Source: JBBFMJ01 sp037441225
GTDB lineage: Bacteria > Acidobacteriota > Thermoanaerobaculia > UBA2201
Reading direction: 5' to 3'
DNA length: 64,000 nucleotides
NCBI GenBank assembly: GCA_037441225.1
Contig: JBBISU010000016.1
Coordinates: 8,039 to 72,038, forward strand
Shown here piece by piece: positions 8,668-16,019 of this stretch. Below the pieces are notes generated by a model. The model was given only the letters and a program-made list of their open reading frames with translations. It did not search any database and had not been told where the DNA came from. Position 1 is the first letter of the stretch. Each line of letters begins with the position of its first letter. A program made the translations under genes and the position numbers.

Positions 8668-8677
8668 ATTATAACAT
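8668..8677 (-). promoter_or_regulatory. extended -10 promoter of the YbjN/AAA+ operon
   Basis: TGTTATAAT (TATAAT at 8673-8668) lies about 20 bases before the ATG, with AGGAG between. This unit has a normal leader, unlike many of its neighbours. Confidence 0.55.
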
Positions 8678-8695
8678 TTTTTAATGAAACTGAAA

Positions 8696-10741
8696 TTATT
8701 TATCCACAAATCTTTTTCCTCCAAACTTTGATTTCAATTCATCATCAATTTTGTCTGCCACAATTGCTAAGGAGAGAACAACTGAATCCAGTTCATCTCT
8801 TTCAAGATATTCTCCTAAAAGAAAATGTTCAAAAATAAGTGCTTTTTCTTTTGGAAAATAATTTAGTTTTCCATAAAAACAACTTCTATTAATATTTGCT
8901 ATATAAGTATAAATTTCAAAATTTTCTACCAGCTCTTTTAATACAAGTGCCTGAATTCGGACAAAGATTAATTTTTCCTGCCAGTTGAAAATTGAAACAA
9001 TAATGGCTGTGCTTCCATATCTTATTCTATAAAAATTTTCTGCCCTTTCAAGGTTTTCATAAAGTTCTGTCAAATACTTTTCAACTTTCTTTTTTGTTAT
9101 TTCTAATTTTTTTTCTATATCCAATTCTTTTTTCTTTATGTTCCTATTAGATAAAACTTTATCTATTTCTTCATATAAAAAACTTCTTTTATATTTTTTT
9201 TCAAAAGGTGAAATATTATCATCTTTTACTGGAAAATCAATCAGGTTTTGTCCATCACTTTTATAACTAAATTCAATCCCTGATGTAGAAAGAGCAGTAG
9301 GTGCAAGGTCCAAAAAAGAACCAGCCAAATTTTCTTCTTTATAAATTTTTTTATCTGGTGTAATTATCAATAGAGGGACAAATTCAAATTTTAAATTATC
9401 TAACTCAATCATAGAACCCAAAAAATTTTCTTCCCTTTGTAAACCAACATGGTCACCATAAATAAATATATATGTATCAGGGATACTCATAAACTCTTTT
9501 AAATATTTTTCCAAAACATTATCAACATAATTCATTGAAAGGAAATAATTCCTTAAAACTCTATTTTCTATATCATTAAATTTTTCATTTTTATAATGTC
9601 TTAAGACATTTGTAAAGGGAACATGGCTTGACATAGTTATAATATAATAAAAAAAGGGCACTTTTTCTTTTTCAATCTCTTTTAAAACAAATTCAAAGAC
9701 CTCCTCATCTTTTGCACCCCAACCAGTAACTTTTAAATCCATTTGATAAATATCAAGAAATTTATCAAAACCCATTGCAGGAAGAGCATAATTTCTATTC
9801 CAAAAATAACCTTCATTTCCATGGAATGCTTTTAATATATACCTTTCTTTCTTTAAAACTTTAATAAAAGAGTTTTTATAATCATAGTCCAGTAAATTGA
9901 TTGATGGAAAATCAAAGATTGGTTCTTGGGAATTAAAGATTGTAAACTCACAATCAGAGGTTCCACCGCCATAATGATAACTTATAACATAAGGATAATA
10001 AATTGAATTTTCTTTAAGTCCATTTAAAAAAGGCATAACAAAACCTTCTTTGTATTTTTCACTTATAATAAAAGAATCAAGGGATTCAACTTGAATAAAA
10101 ATTATATTTGAATATTTTTCTTTCTTTTCTCTTTTTATAATATTTTCAGAGATTTTTAATTTAGAAATATAATCCTTTTTTTTAAAAATTTCATTTATCT
10201 GGTAAAAGGTTAATCCAAATTTTTCAACAATTCTTTTATCAGAAGTAAATTCATAGATTCTTTCTCTTTCTTTTACTTTTGAAACATTTATAAGGAAATA
10301 AAAGAATAAGAAAATTATGCAAAAAGATAAAGATAAAACTTGGATTTTTTTATTAAATTTTATTAATTCTTTTAAATTATTTTTATAGATTAAAAAAATA
10401 AATATTGGAAGGTCAATTAAAAATAAAAGTATATAAGGATAAAAAGGAAAGGAGCCCTTTAAAAATGTTATGAGCCCTTCTGAAAAAAGAGAGATAGCAG
10501 TTTGAGGAGTTAAATATATTTTAAAATAAGAAAGGTAAGTAAAATTGATTGAAAGGTAAAGGAATTGTAAAAAATAAAAAAATATTGGGAAAATCTTAAC
10601 TTTTAATTCAAATAATGCAAAGTAAATTAAAAAAGAAAAGGAAAGTAAAAAAACTAAATAAGAAAAATTAAAACCAAAAATTTTTAGATAAAAAAGGAAT
10701 ATCTTTAATGTGTTTAAAATTATAAAAATAAAAAAATTCAT
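8696..10741 (-). CDS. LTA-synthase-like membrane sulfatase fused to a YbjN domain
   Basis: A 681-residue protein. Five hydrophobic helices fill residues 1-155. A sulfatase/phosphoglycerol-transferase domain follows (about 205-520) with lipoteichoic acid synthase landmarks: the metal Glu in IQVESLDSF, the nucleophile Thr in GGGTSDCEF, MSSHVPF and YGDHVG. Residues about 545-681 are a YbjN domain closely similar to the neighbouring stand-alone protein. With five helices the catalytic domain should face the periplasm, which would also place this YbjN domain outside the cytoplasm, an unusual location. The substrate is unknown; in bacteria with two membranes such enzymes modify glycans or lipids with phosphoglycerol or phosphoethanolamine. 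Confidence 0.85.
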   Translation of the reverse strand: MNFFIFIILNTLKIFLFYLKIFGFNFSYLVFLLSFSFLIYFALFELKVKIFPIFFYFLQFLYLSINFTYLSYFKIYLTPQTAISLFSEGLITFLKGSFPFYPYILLFLIDLPIFIFLIYKNNLKELIKFNKKIQVLSLSFCIIFLFFYFLINVSKVKERERIYEFTSDKRIVEKFGLTFYQINEIFKKKDYISKLKISENIIKREKKEKYSNIIFIQVESLDSFIISEKYKEGFVMPFLNGLKENSIYYPYVISYHYGGGTSDCEFTIFNSQEPIFDFPSINLLDYDYKNSFIKVLKKERYILKAFHGNEGYFWNRNYALPAMGFDKFLDIYQMDLKVTGWGAKDEEVFEFVLKEIEKEKVPFFYYIITMSSHVPFTNVLRHYKNEKFNDIENRVLRNYFLSMNYVDNVLEKYLKEFMSIPDTYIFIYGDHVGLQREENFLGSMIELDNLKFEFVPLLIITPDKKIYKEENLAGSFLDLAPTALSTSGIEFSYKSDGQNLIDFPVKDDNISPFEKKYKRSFLYEEIDKVLSNRNIKKKELDIEKKLEITKKKVEKYLTELYENLERAENFYRIRYGSTAIIVSIFNWQEKLIFVRIQALVLKELVENFEIYTYIANINRSCFYGKLNYFPKEKALIFEHFLLGEYLERDELDSVVLSLAIVADKIDDELKSKFGGKRFVDK
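8701..8763. repeat. 63-base exact repeat shared by the two YbjN genes
   Basis: It encodes the C-terminal end (VADKIDDELKSKFGGKRF region) of the sulfatase-YbjN fusion. The same 63 bases form the 3' end of the stand-alone YbjN gene, reconstructed as 8083-8137 joined to 8285-8292. The rest of the two domains differs at many positions, so recent gene conversion or strong constraint acts on this end. Confidence 0.85.
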
Positions 10742-10747
10742 AAGTAA

Positions 10748-10753
10748 ATTTTA
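10748..10753 (-). promoter_or_regulatory. -10 box of the sulfatase-YbjN gene
   Basis: TAAAAT (10753-10748) ends 6 bases before the ATG at 10741. The -35 is weak, and no ribosome binding site is present. Confidence 0.5.
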
Positions 10754-10766
10754 TCATATATTAAAT

Positions 10767-10795
10767 TTTACAAATAAAAAATTTTATGATATATT
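10767..10795 (+). promoter_or_regulatory. promoter of nuoB-nuoCD
   Basis: TTTACA (10767-10772), a 17-base spacer and TATATT (10790-10795) end exactly 6 bases before the nuoB ATG. The intervening bases are all T, with no ribosome binding site, so the first codon should be at or next to the transcription start. Confidence 0.65.
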
Positions 10796-10801
10796 TTTTT
10801 T

Positions 10802-11251
10802 ATGGAAAATTCTTTTTTAACCACTAAACTTGATTATATTGCAAGATGGGCACAGGGGAATTCCTTATGGCCCTTCCCTTTTGGTACTGCTTGTTGTGCC
10901 ATTGAATTTATGTCAATTGTCTCTTCTCATTATGATCTTTCAAGGATTGGAGCAGAAGTTGTAAGGTTTTCACCAAGGCAGGCAGATCTTTTAATTGTGG
11001 CAGGGACAATTACAGATAAAATGGCACCTGTTTTGAAAAAAATTTATGATCAAATGCCAGAGCCAAAATGGGTTATTTCTATGGGTGTCTGTGCCTCAAC
11101 TGGTGGTTTTTATAGGGCGTACCATGTTATGCAAGGAATTGATGAAATAATTCCAGTGGATGTCTATGTTCCGGGCTGTCCACCAACTCCAGAAGGGCTT
11201 TTTTATGCTATTTTGAAATTGAGAGAAAGAGTAATGAAAGGAGAAAAATAA
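10802..11251 (+). CDS. nuoB: NADH-quinone oxidoreductase subunit B
   Basis: A 149-residue peripheral-arm subunit of complex I that carries the last iron-sulfur cluster (N2) before quinone. The four cluster cysteines are visible: the CC pair in [10 protein letters not shown] (Cys31-32), Cys97 in [10 protein letters not shown] and Cys126 in [11 protein letters not shown]. The stop codon shares its last base with the nuoCD start (TAATG). No nuoA precedes it and no nuoE-N follow, so the other subunits must lie elsewhere. Related subunits occur in group 4 hydrogenases, but the downstream NuoD ending in GELDR and lacking extra CxxC pairs supports true complex I. Confidence 0.95.
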   Translation: MENSFLTTKLDYIARWAQGNSLWPFPFGTACCAIEFMSIVSSHYDLSRIGAEVVRFSPRQADLLIVAGTITDKMAPVLKKIYDQMPEPKWVISMGVCASTGGFYRAYHVMQGIDEIIPVDVYVPGCPPTPEGLFYAILKLRERVMKGEK

Positions 11252-12888
11252 TGGATTTAATGCAGTTGAAAGAAAAGTATAAGGAAATCCAAACATTAGA
11301 TAAAATTCCAACATTTTTAATACCAAAAAAAGATTTACTGGAAGTTTCAAAAAATTTAAAAGAAAATGGCTTTGATTTTTTAATGGATTTATGTGGTCTA
11401 GATTATTTTGGAGAAAGTGAAAGGTTTGAAGTTGTATATTTGTTCTTTTCATCAAAGAATTATGAAAGGGTTCGTTTAAAGGTAAGAACAAATGATGGTG
11501 TCCCTTCAATTGTCTCTATTTACAAAGGTGCTGATTGGTTTGAGAGAGAGGTCTATGATATGTTTGGAGTTAAGTTTGAAGGGCATCCTGATTTAAGGAG
11601 GATTTTGACAGGTGATTATTTTAAAGGACATCCTTTAAGGAAGGATTATCCTGCAGGAAAGAGATGGCGTTGCACAGAAGAAGATGTTTATAAGCCAACT
11701 TTAAAGGAAGAAGAAGGAAAAGAATTGGAAGAAATTTTAATAAACATAGGACCCTCCCATCCTTCAACCCATGGAACTTTTCGATTGTTGACAAAATTAG
11801 ATGGGGAAGTTATAAAATGGATGGATGCAGAGATTGGATATTTGCATAGGTGTTTTGAAAAGATGTCTGAAACACATATATATCAGCAAGTTATACCATA
11901 TACAGATAGATTAAATTATTGTTCTTCCTTTTTAAATAATGTTGGCTATTGTAAAGCAGTAGAAGAAATGCTTGGGATTGAAATTCCAGAAAGGGCAAAA
12001 ATTATAAGGGTAATCTTAGGGGAACTTTCAAGGATAATGGATCACCTGGTCTGCCTTGCTGCAAATATTGTTGATATAGGTGCTTTGACAAATTATTGGT
12101 ATTTATTCCAGCCAAGAGAAGAGATTTATACTATCTTAGAAAAGTGCTGTGGTGCTCGCTTGACTGTTTCGTATTGCAGGATTGGAGGGCTTTCAAAGGA
12201 TGTACCAGAGGACTTCAAAGAAATGGTTGAATATGTTTTAAAGATAACCCCTCCTTTATTAAATGATGTGGATAAACTGATTTCAAAAAATCCAATATTT
12301 TTGAAAAGGACACAAAATGTGGGAAAAATTTCTCAAGAAGAAGCAATTGCTTATGGTTGGACTGGACCTTGTCTGAGAGCATCTGGTATTCCTTATGATG
12401 TAAGAAAAGCATATCCTTATTATTTTTATGATGAATTTGATTGGGACATCCCCGTTGGGACAAAGGGAGATACTTACGATAGGTATCAAGTGAGGATGGA
12501 AGAGATGAGGCAGTCATTAAAAATTGTTGAACAAGCATTGAAAAGATTAAAACCAGGACCTGTACTTATTGATGACCCAAGGATTGTTTTACCACCAAGG
12601 GAAGAGGTCTATAACACAATGGAAGGGCTAATTTATAATTTTGAAAAAGTAATGTTTGGATTAAAGGTTCCAAAAGGTGAATACTATGGCTTTACAGAAG
12701 GAGCAAATGGAGAACTTGGCTTTTATATTGTCTCAGATGGTTCAACAAAGCCATATAGAGTAAGGGTAAGACCCCCTTGTTTTGCTATTTATCAGGCATT
12801 TCCAAAGATGATGGTTGGACAAATGGTAGCAGATGCAGTTGCCGTTTTAGGAAGTTTAAACATCATTGCTGGTGAATTGGATAGATAA
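11251..12888 (+). CDS. nuoCD: NADH-quinone oxidoreductase subunits C and D, fused
   Basis: A 545-residue fusion. Residues 1 to about 145 are NuoC, with YKGADWFEREVYDMFGVKFE and HPLRKDYP. NuoD begins near residue 163 (INIGPSHPSTHGTFRLLTKL), with IGYLHRCFEKM, the conserved helices and the C-terminal GELDR. NuoD helps shape the quinone pocket together with NuoB. The NuoD region lacks the paired CxxC motifs of hydrogenase large subunits. C-D fusion is known in several bacteria. It is coupled to nuoB by TAATG and is the last gene of this two-gene unit. A convergent gap with repeat cluster B follows. Confidence 0.94.
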   Translation: MDLMQLKEKYKEIQTLDKIPTFLIPKKDLLEVSKNLKENGFDFLMDLCGLDYFGESERFEVVYLFFSSKNYERVRLKVRTNDGVPSIVSIYKGADWFEREVYDMFGVKFEGHPDLRRILTGDYFKGHPLRKDYPAGKRWRCTEEDVYKPTLKEEEGKELEEILINIGPSHPSTHGTFRLLTKLDGEVIKWMDAEIGYLHRCFEKMSETHIYQQVIPYTDRLNYCSSFLNNVGYCKAVEEMLGIEIPERAKIIRVILGELSRIMDHLVCLAANIVDIGALTNYWYLFQPREEIYTILEKCCGARLTVSYCRIGGLSKDVPEDFKEMVEYVLKITPPLLNDVDKLISKNPIFLKRTQNVGKISQEEAIAYGWTGPCLRASGIPYDVRKAYPYYFYDEFDWDIPVGTKGDTYDRYQVRMEEMRQSLKIVEQALKRLKPGPVLIDDPRIVLPPREEVYNTMEGLIYNFEKVMFGLKVPKGEYYGFTEGANGELGFYIVSDGSTKPYRVRVRPPCFAIYQAFPKMMVGQMVADAVAVLGSLNIIAGELDR

Positions 12889-13134
12889 GATAAAAGAGAA
12901 ATAAGGGACGATTTTTTAATCCCGTCAAATAAAAGATATATATCTACATTATTGTATTTGACTTTTGCCAATTCATTCATTATATCTTCTTATAATTTTT
13001 CAAATCCCTCAAAGTTTTTTTTCTCTATTTGGCTTATTTTATATCTAAAATATATGTTTACATACCTCAATATTTTTTTACAAAATTTTCCATTAAATAT
13101 ATTTCCTCAAAACATTGGATAGGATTATTATTTT

Positions 13135-13265
13135 TAAGGGGCCACAAGCTCGCCCTTACTGCTACGCTGATATCTTGCAGGTAAAGAACCTGCGGCTACA
13201 TTTTTTTGATTATTATTTCACGGATTGCACCAGTGCGACACCTACTAATGCTCTACTGCTCTTTT
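13135..13265 (-). repeat. mosaic intergenic repeat cluster B
   Basis: The 450-base convergent gap after nuoCD (12889-13338) holds no gene. Read on the minus strand it contains AGAGCAGTAG (near 13262-13253), a GCAC/GTGC hairpin, GTAGCCGCAGGTTCTTTACC (near 13199-13180) and GTAAGGGCGAGCTTG (near 13160-13146). The stretch AATAATAATCAAAAAA plus the GTAGCCGCAGGT module is nearly identical to cluster E. The flanks, 12889-13130 and 13270-13338, are AT-rich with nothing I recognise. Confidence 0.8.
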
Positions 13266-13338
13266 TTAATCTCTATTATCAATTGATTTTTTGATTTTAA
13301 ATTTATTTTCTTTTAATTGTTTTTGGAACTTTTTAGAA

Positions 13339-13869
13339 TCAATCAACTTTTAAATTTATTTTTCTGAAAAGTTCTACCATTATCCTGGCTGTAACTCCCC
13401 ATATCCTTAAATCTTTATCCCAAAATTCAACTCCATAAAAGCCAATTGTCTTCTTGAAATTTAAAATTGGAATTGAAAATATTTTTTCTACTTCTATTTT
13501 ATCTGCTGGTTTATAATCAATATTACCAGGAATTAAAATCACAAAAGGCCTTATCCAAAACTTTGTAGGTGTTGTCTGGTCTGATAACTGTCCTAAAAGA
13601 TAAATAAGTTCTTTTTTTATACCTAATTCTTCTTCCACTTCCCTTAAAACAGTATTATATAAAGTGCCATCTTTTGGTTCATATTGACCACCTGGAAAAC
13701 CAATTTGTCCCGGATGGTTTACTTTCATAGTCCTTAATATAAATGTCAAAGACAAATTTCCTTTTATAACAGATAAAGGTACACCAACAGCAGAAGGAAC
13801 AAAATCCTTTAATGGCAATTCAACTGGCTTTTCTCTTTTTAACAATTCTTCTATTTCTTTAAACCACAT
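13339..13869 (-). CDS. Nudix hydrolase (CoA-pyrophosphatase-like)
   Basis: About 176 residues. The Nudix box is visible as GFPGGQYEPKDG followed by REVEEELGI near residues 58-84, which binds the metal and cleaves a nucleoside-diphosphate bond. The preceding VNHPGQIGFPGG resembles the NudL/CoAse subgroup, which hydrolyses coenzyme A and its thioesters. I prefer the ATG at 13869 because GGAAGGA lies just before it; a TTG 15 bases upstream would use that same sequence as coding. It overlaps the end of the glycosyltransferase gene by 19 bases and is last in the prfB operon. Confidence 0.85.
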   Translation of the reverse strand: MWFKEIEELLKREKPVELPLKDFVPSAVGVPLSVIKGNLSLTFILRTMKVNHPGQIGFPGGQYEPKDGTLYNTVLREVEEELGIKKELIYLLGQLSDQTTPTKFWIRPFVILIPGNIDYKPADKIEVEKIFSIPILNFKKTIGFYGVEFWDKDLRIWGVTARIMVELFRKINLKVD

Positions 13870-14846
13870 AAAAATTCCTTCCAACTATTTAACCATATTT
13901 CAATTGAATGTTCTTTTTCAACAAATTCTTTTATTTCTTTTGAAACTTTATTCAAAAAAGTTGGGCATTCCCATAGTTTTTTTATTTCAAAAAATCCCTC
14001 TTCTATTTTTTTTATTTTAATTGCCCCTTTAAGTTCATTGTAACTTCCAAAGGAAGATACAACTGGTACTACACCTCTTGCCATTGCTTCCAATGTTGAA
14101 AGGGATGTCTCACCATATACAGGGTATCTGTAATTAAAGATTACTTGAACCTTTGAAAGCAAATCATAGAACTCTTCCGAAGGTAGATTTTCAAAGTATT
14201 TTGCAAATTTTAATTCTTCCAAGCCCTCCCTTGTTCCGCCACCACAAATTATAAGTTCCATTTGGGGAAATTCTTCTTTTAACTTTAAAATTACTTTTGC
14301 TACATCTTTTAATTTTCTGTTAATTCCTCTATGTCCAAAAATCCCTAAGGAATAAGGTATCTTTTCAAAATTTTCTTTAAATGCCTCAGTTCCCATTGGT
14401 ATATAAAATATGTCCTTTTCAATTTTCCACATCTTTAAAATTTCTTTTGCATAATGGGAATGGACAATAATCCCTTTTTGCTTGTTTAACAGATTAAAAA
14501 TTGCAGGTGAATAGAGTTCTAAATTGTCAATCCAGATGCCTTTATCTCTAATTTTATAAACTAAATCACCACATTCAAAATATTTTCCATCATTTAAATA
14601 AAAGGCAGCAAAGTGTAAATTTAAATCATGTAAAACAACATAACTAGGAACCTCAAAGGCACATTTGTAAATTTCTTTATTCATTGAATGGTTTCCTAAA
14701 TTATAAATTATAGGAAAATCTTTGAAATTTTTAACTTCTGATTCTTCAATCCATTTTAAATCATTTAAATTTAAATTTGAAAAAAGTTTTTGGCTATAAT
14801 GGAATAAACCAGAAGAAATATTTTTTGTTGAAACCCAAAAAATCAT
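13851..14846 (-). CDS. GT4-like glycosyltransferase
   Basis: A 331-residue cytoplasmic protein. The C-terminal half matches the GT-B fold donor domain: [20 protein letters not shown], then ELIICGGG, then the nucleotide-sugar motif [20 protein letters not shown] with the E-x7-E type acidic pair. The N-terminal half has [12 protein letters not shown] and [13 protein letters not shown], acceptor-domain features. The substrate is unknown; lipopolysaccharide or another cell-surface glycan is plausible. The ATG overlaps the prfB stop (ATGA), so it is translated from the prfB transcript. There are no other polysaccharide genes nearby. Confidence 0.8.
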   Translation of the reverse strand: MIFWVSTKNISSGLFHYSQKLFSNLNLNDLKWIEESEVKNFKDFPIIYNLGNHSMNKEIYKCAFEVPSYVVLHDLNLHFAAFYLNDGKYFECGDLVYKIRDKGIWIDNLELYSPAIFNLLNKQKGIIVHSHYAKEILKMWKIEKDIFYIPMGTEAFKENFEKIPYSLGIFGHRGINRKLKDVAKVILKLKEEFPQMELIICGGGTREGLEELKFAKYFENLPSEEFYDLLSKVQVIFNYRYPVYGETSLSTLEAMARGVVPVVSSFGSYNELKGAIKIKKIEEGFFEIKKLWECPTFLNKVSKEIKEFVEKEHSIEIWLNSWKEFLCGLKK

Positions 14847-15908
14847 TTAAGTAAATAACTTTCAATAAAGGGCATCAAATCCCCATCTAATACACCTTCT
14901 GCATTTGATGTTTCATAGCCAGTCCTCAAGTCCTTTACAAGTTTATAAGGATGTAAGACATAAGACCTTATCTGGCTTCCCCAAGCAATTTCCTTTTTTT
15001 CTGCTTCCTTTTTTCTCTTTTCTTCTTCCCTTTTTTTCAATTCCAGATCATAAAGGCGTGCCTTTAAAATTTTTAAAGCAGTTGCCCTGTTTTTTATTTG
15101 AGACCTTTCATTTTGACAGGAGACAACAATCCCTGTTGGAATATGGACAATCCTTACAGCACTATCTGTTACATTTATATGTTGACCTCCATGTCCAGAA
15201 GCTCTGAAGGTATCAATCCTTAAATCAGAATCCTTTATTTCAATTTCAATATTTTCATCTATTTCTGGATATACATCAACAGCAGCAAAAGATGTATGCC
15301 TTCTTTTATTTGCATCAAAAGGGGAAATCCTTACCAATCTATGAACACCTGCTTCTGCCTTTAAAAATCCATAAGCATATAGTCCTTCCACAAGGATTGT
15401 TGAACTTTTTATTCCTGCTTCCTCACCAGCCATTATTTCAAGGATTTGAACTTCCCACCCTTCCCTTTCACAAAATCTTATATACATTCTTAAAAGCATC
15501 TCTGCCCAATCCTGTGATTCAGTTCCGCCTGCTCCAGGATGGATTGAAATATAGGCATTATTTTTTTCAATATCTTCTTTAAATGTAAACTTTAAAAATA
15601 ATTCTTTTTGTTTCTTTTCCCACAAATTGCAGAAATTTTCAATTTCTTCTTCTACATTTTCTCCTTCTTTTTGAAGTTCTAAAAGGGTCTCTAATTCCTC
15701 TTCTCCTTCTTTTAAAGAGTTATAAACATCTCTCTTGTCATCCAAATCCTTTTTTTCTTTTAAAAGTTTTACCTTCATTTCTTTATCTTCCCAGGTAGAG
15801 GGCTTTTGTAGTTCTTCATTTATCTTAAGAAGTTTTTCTTCAAAATTTTCTGCTTCAAAGGAACTCCTTTAATTTTTTAAAATTTTCAATTATCTTTTCA
15901 ATTTCCAT
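14843..15908 (-). CDS. prfB: peptide chain release factor 2, with programmed +1 frameshift
   Basis: Terminates translation at UGA and UAA. A 17-codon leader from the ATG at 15908 reaches CTT TGA at 15860-15855. Six bases AAGGAG (15869-15864) lie three bases before CTT, the standard distance for the stimulatory Shine-Dalgarno element. A +1 shift at CTT continues into [20 protein letters not shown] and the long frame. The result is about 354 residues, normal for RF2. The GGQ motif is in [18 protein letters not shown], where GGQ triggers peptide release. Reading only the long frame from an internal ATG at 15778 would miss the N-terminal domain. The stop codon is followed by A, not the usual C. 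It heads an operon with the glycosyltransferase and Nudix genes. Confidence 0.95.
15855..15869 (-). promoter_or_regulatory. RF2 programmed frameshift site
   Basis: AAGGAG-TTC-CTT-TGA, with an internal Shine-Dalgarno three bases before the slippery CTT and an in-frame TGA. Low RF2 stalls the ribosome at UGA and favours the +1 shift, giving autoregulation. Confidence 0.92.
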
Positions 15909-16019
15909 ATATTTATTTTAATTTATATTATTCAAATAATCAAGCATTATGGTTATGGGATATGGCTAAAAAATATAGCAATTTATTATATTCCTTAAAA
16001 TTTTTCTAAAATTTAATTT

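Noticed and set aside
11251..12888. Group 4 hydrogenase large subunit instead of NuoCD
   Set aside because: The paired CxxC motifs that bind nickel are absent, and the C terminus is the NuoD form.
12792..12980. 62-residue frame antisense to the end of nuoCD
   Set aside because: It mostly mirrors the nuoCD coding sequence, with no start signal of its own.
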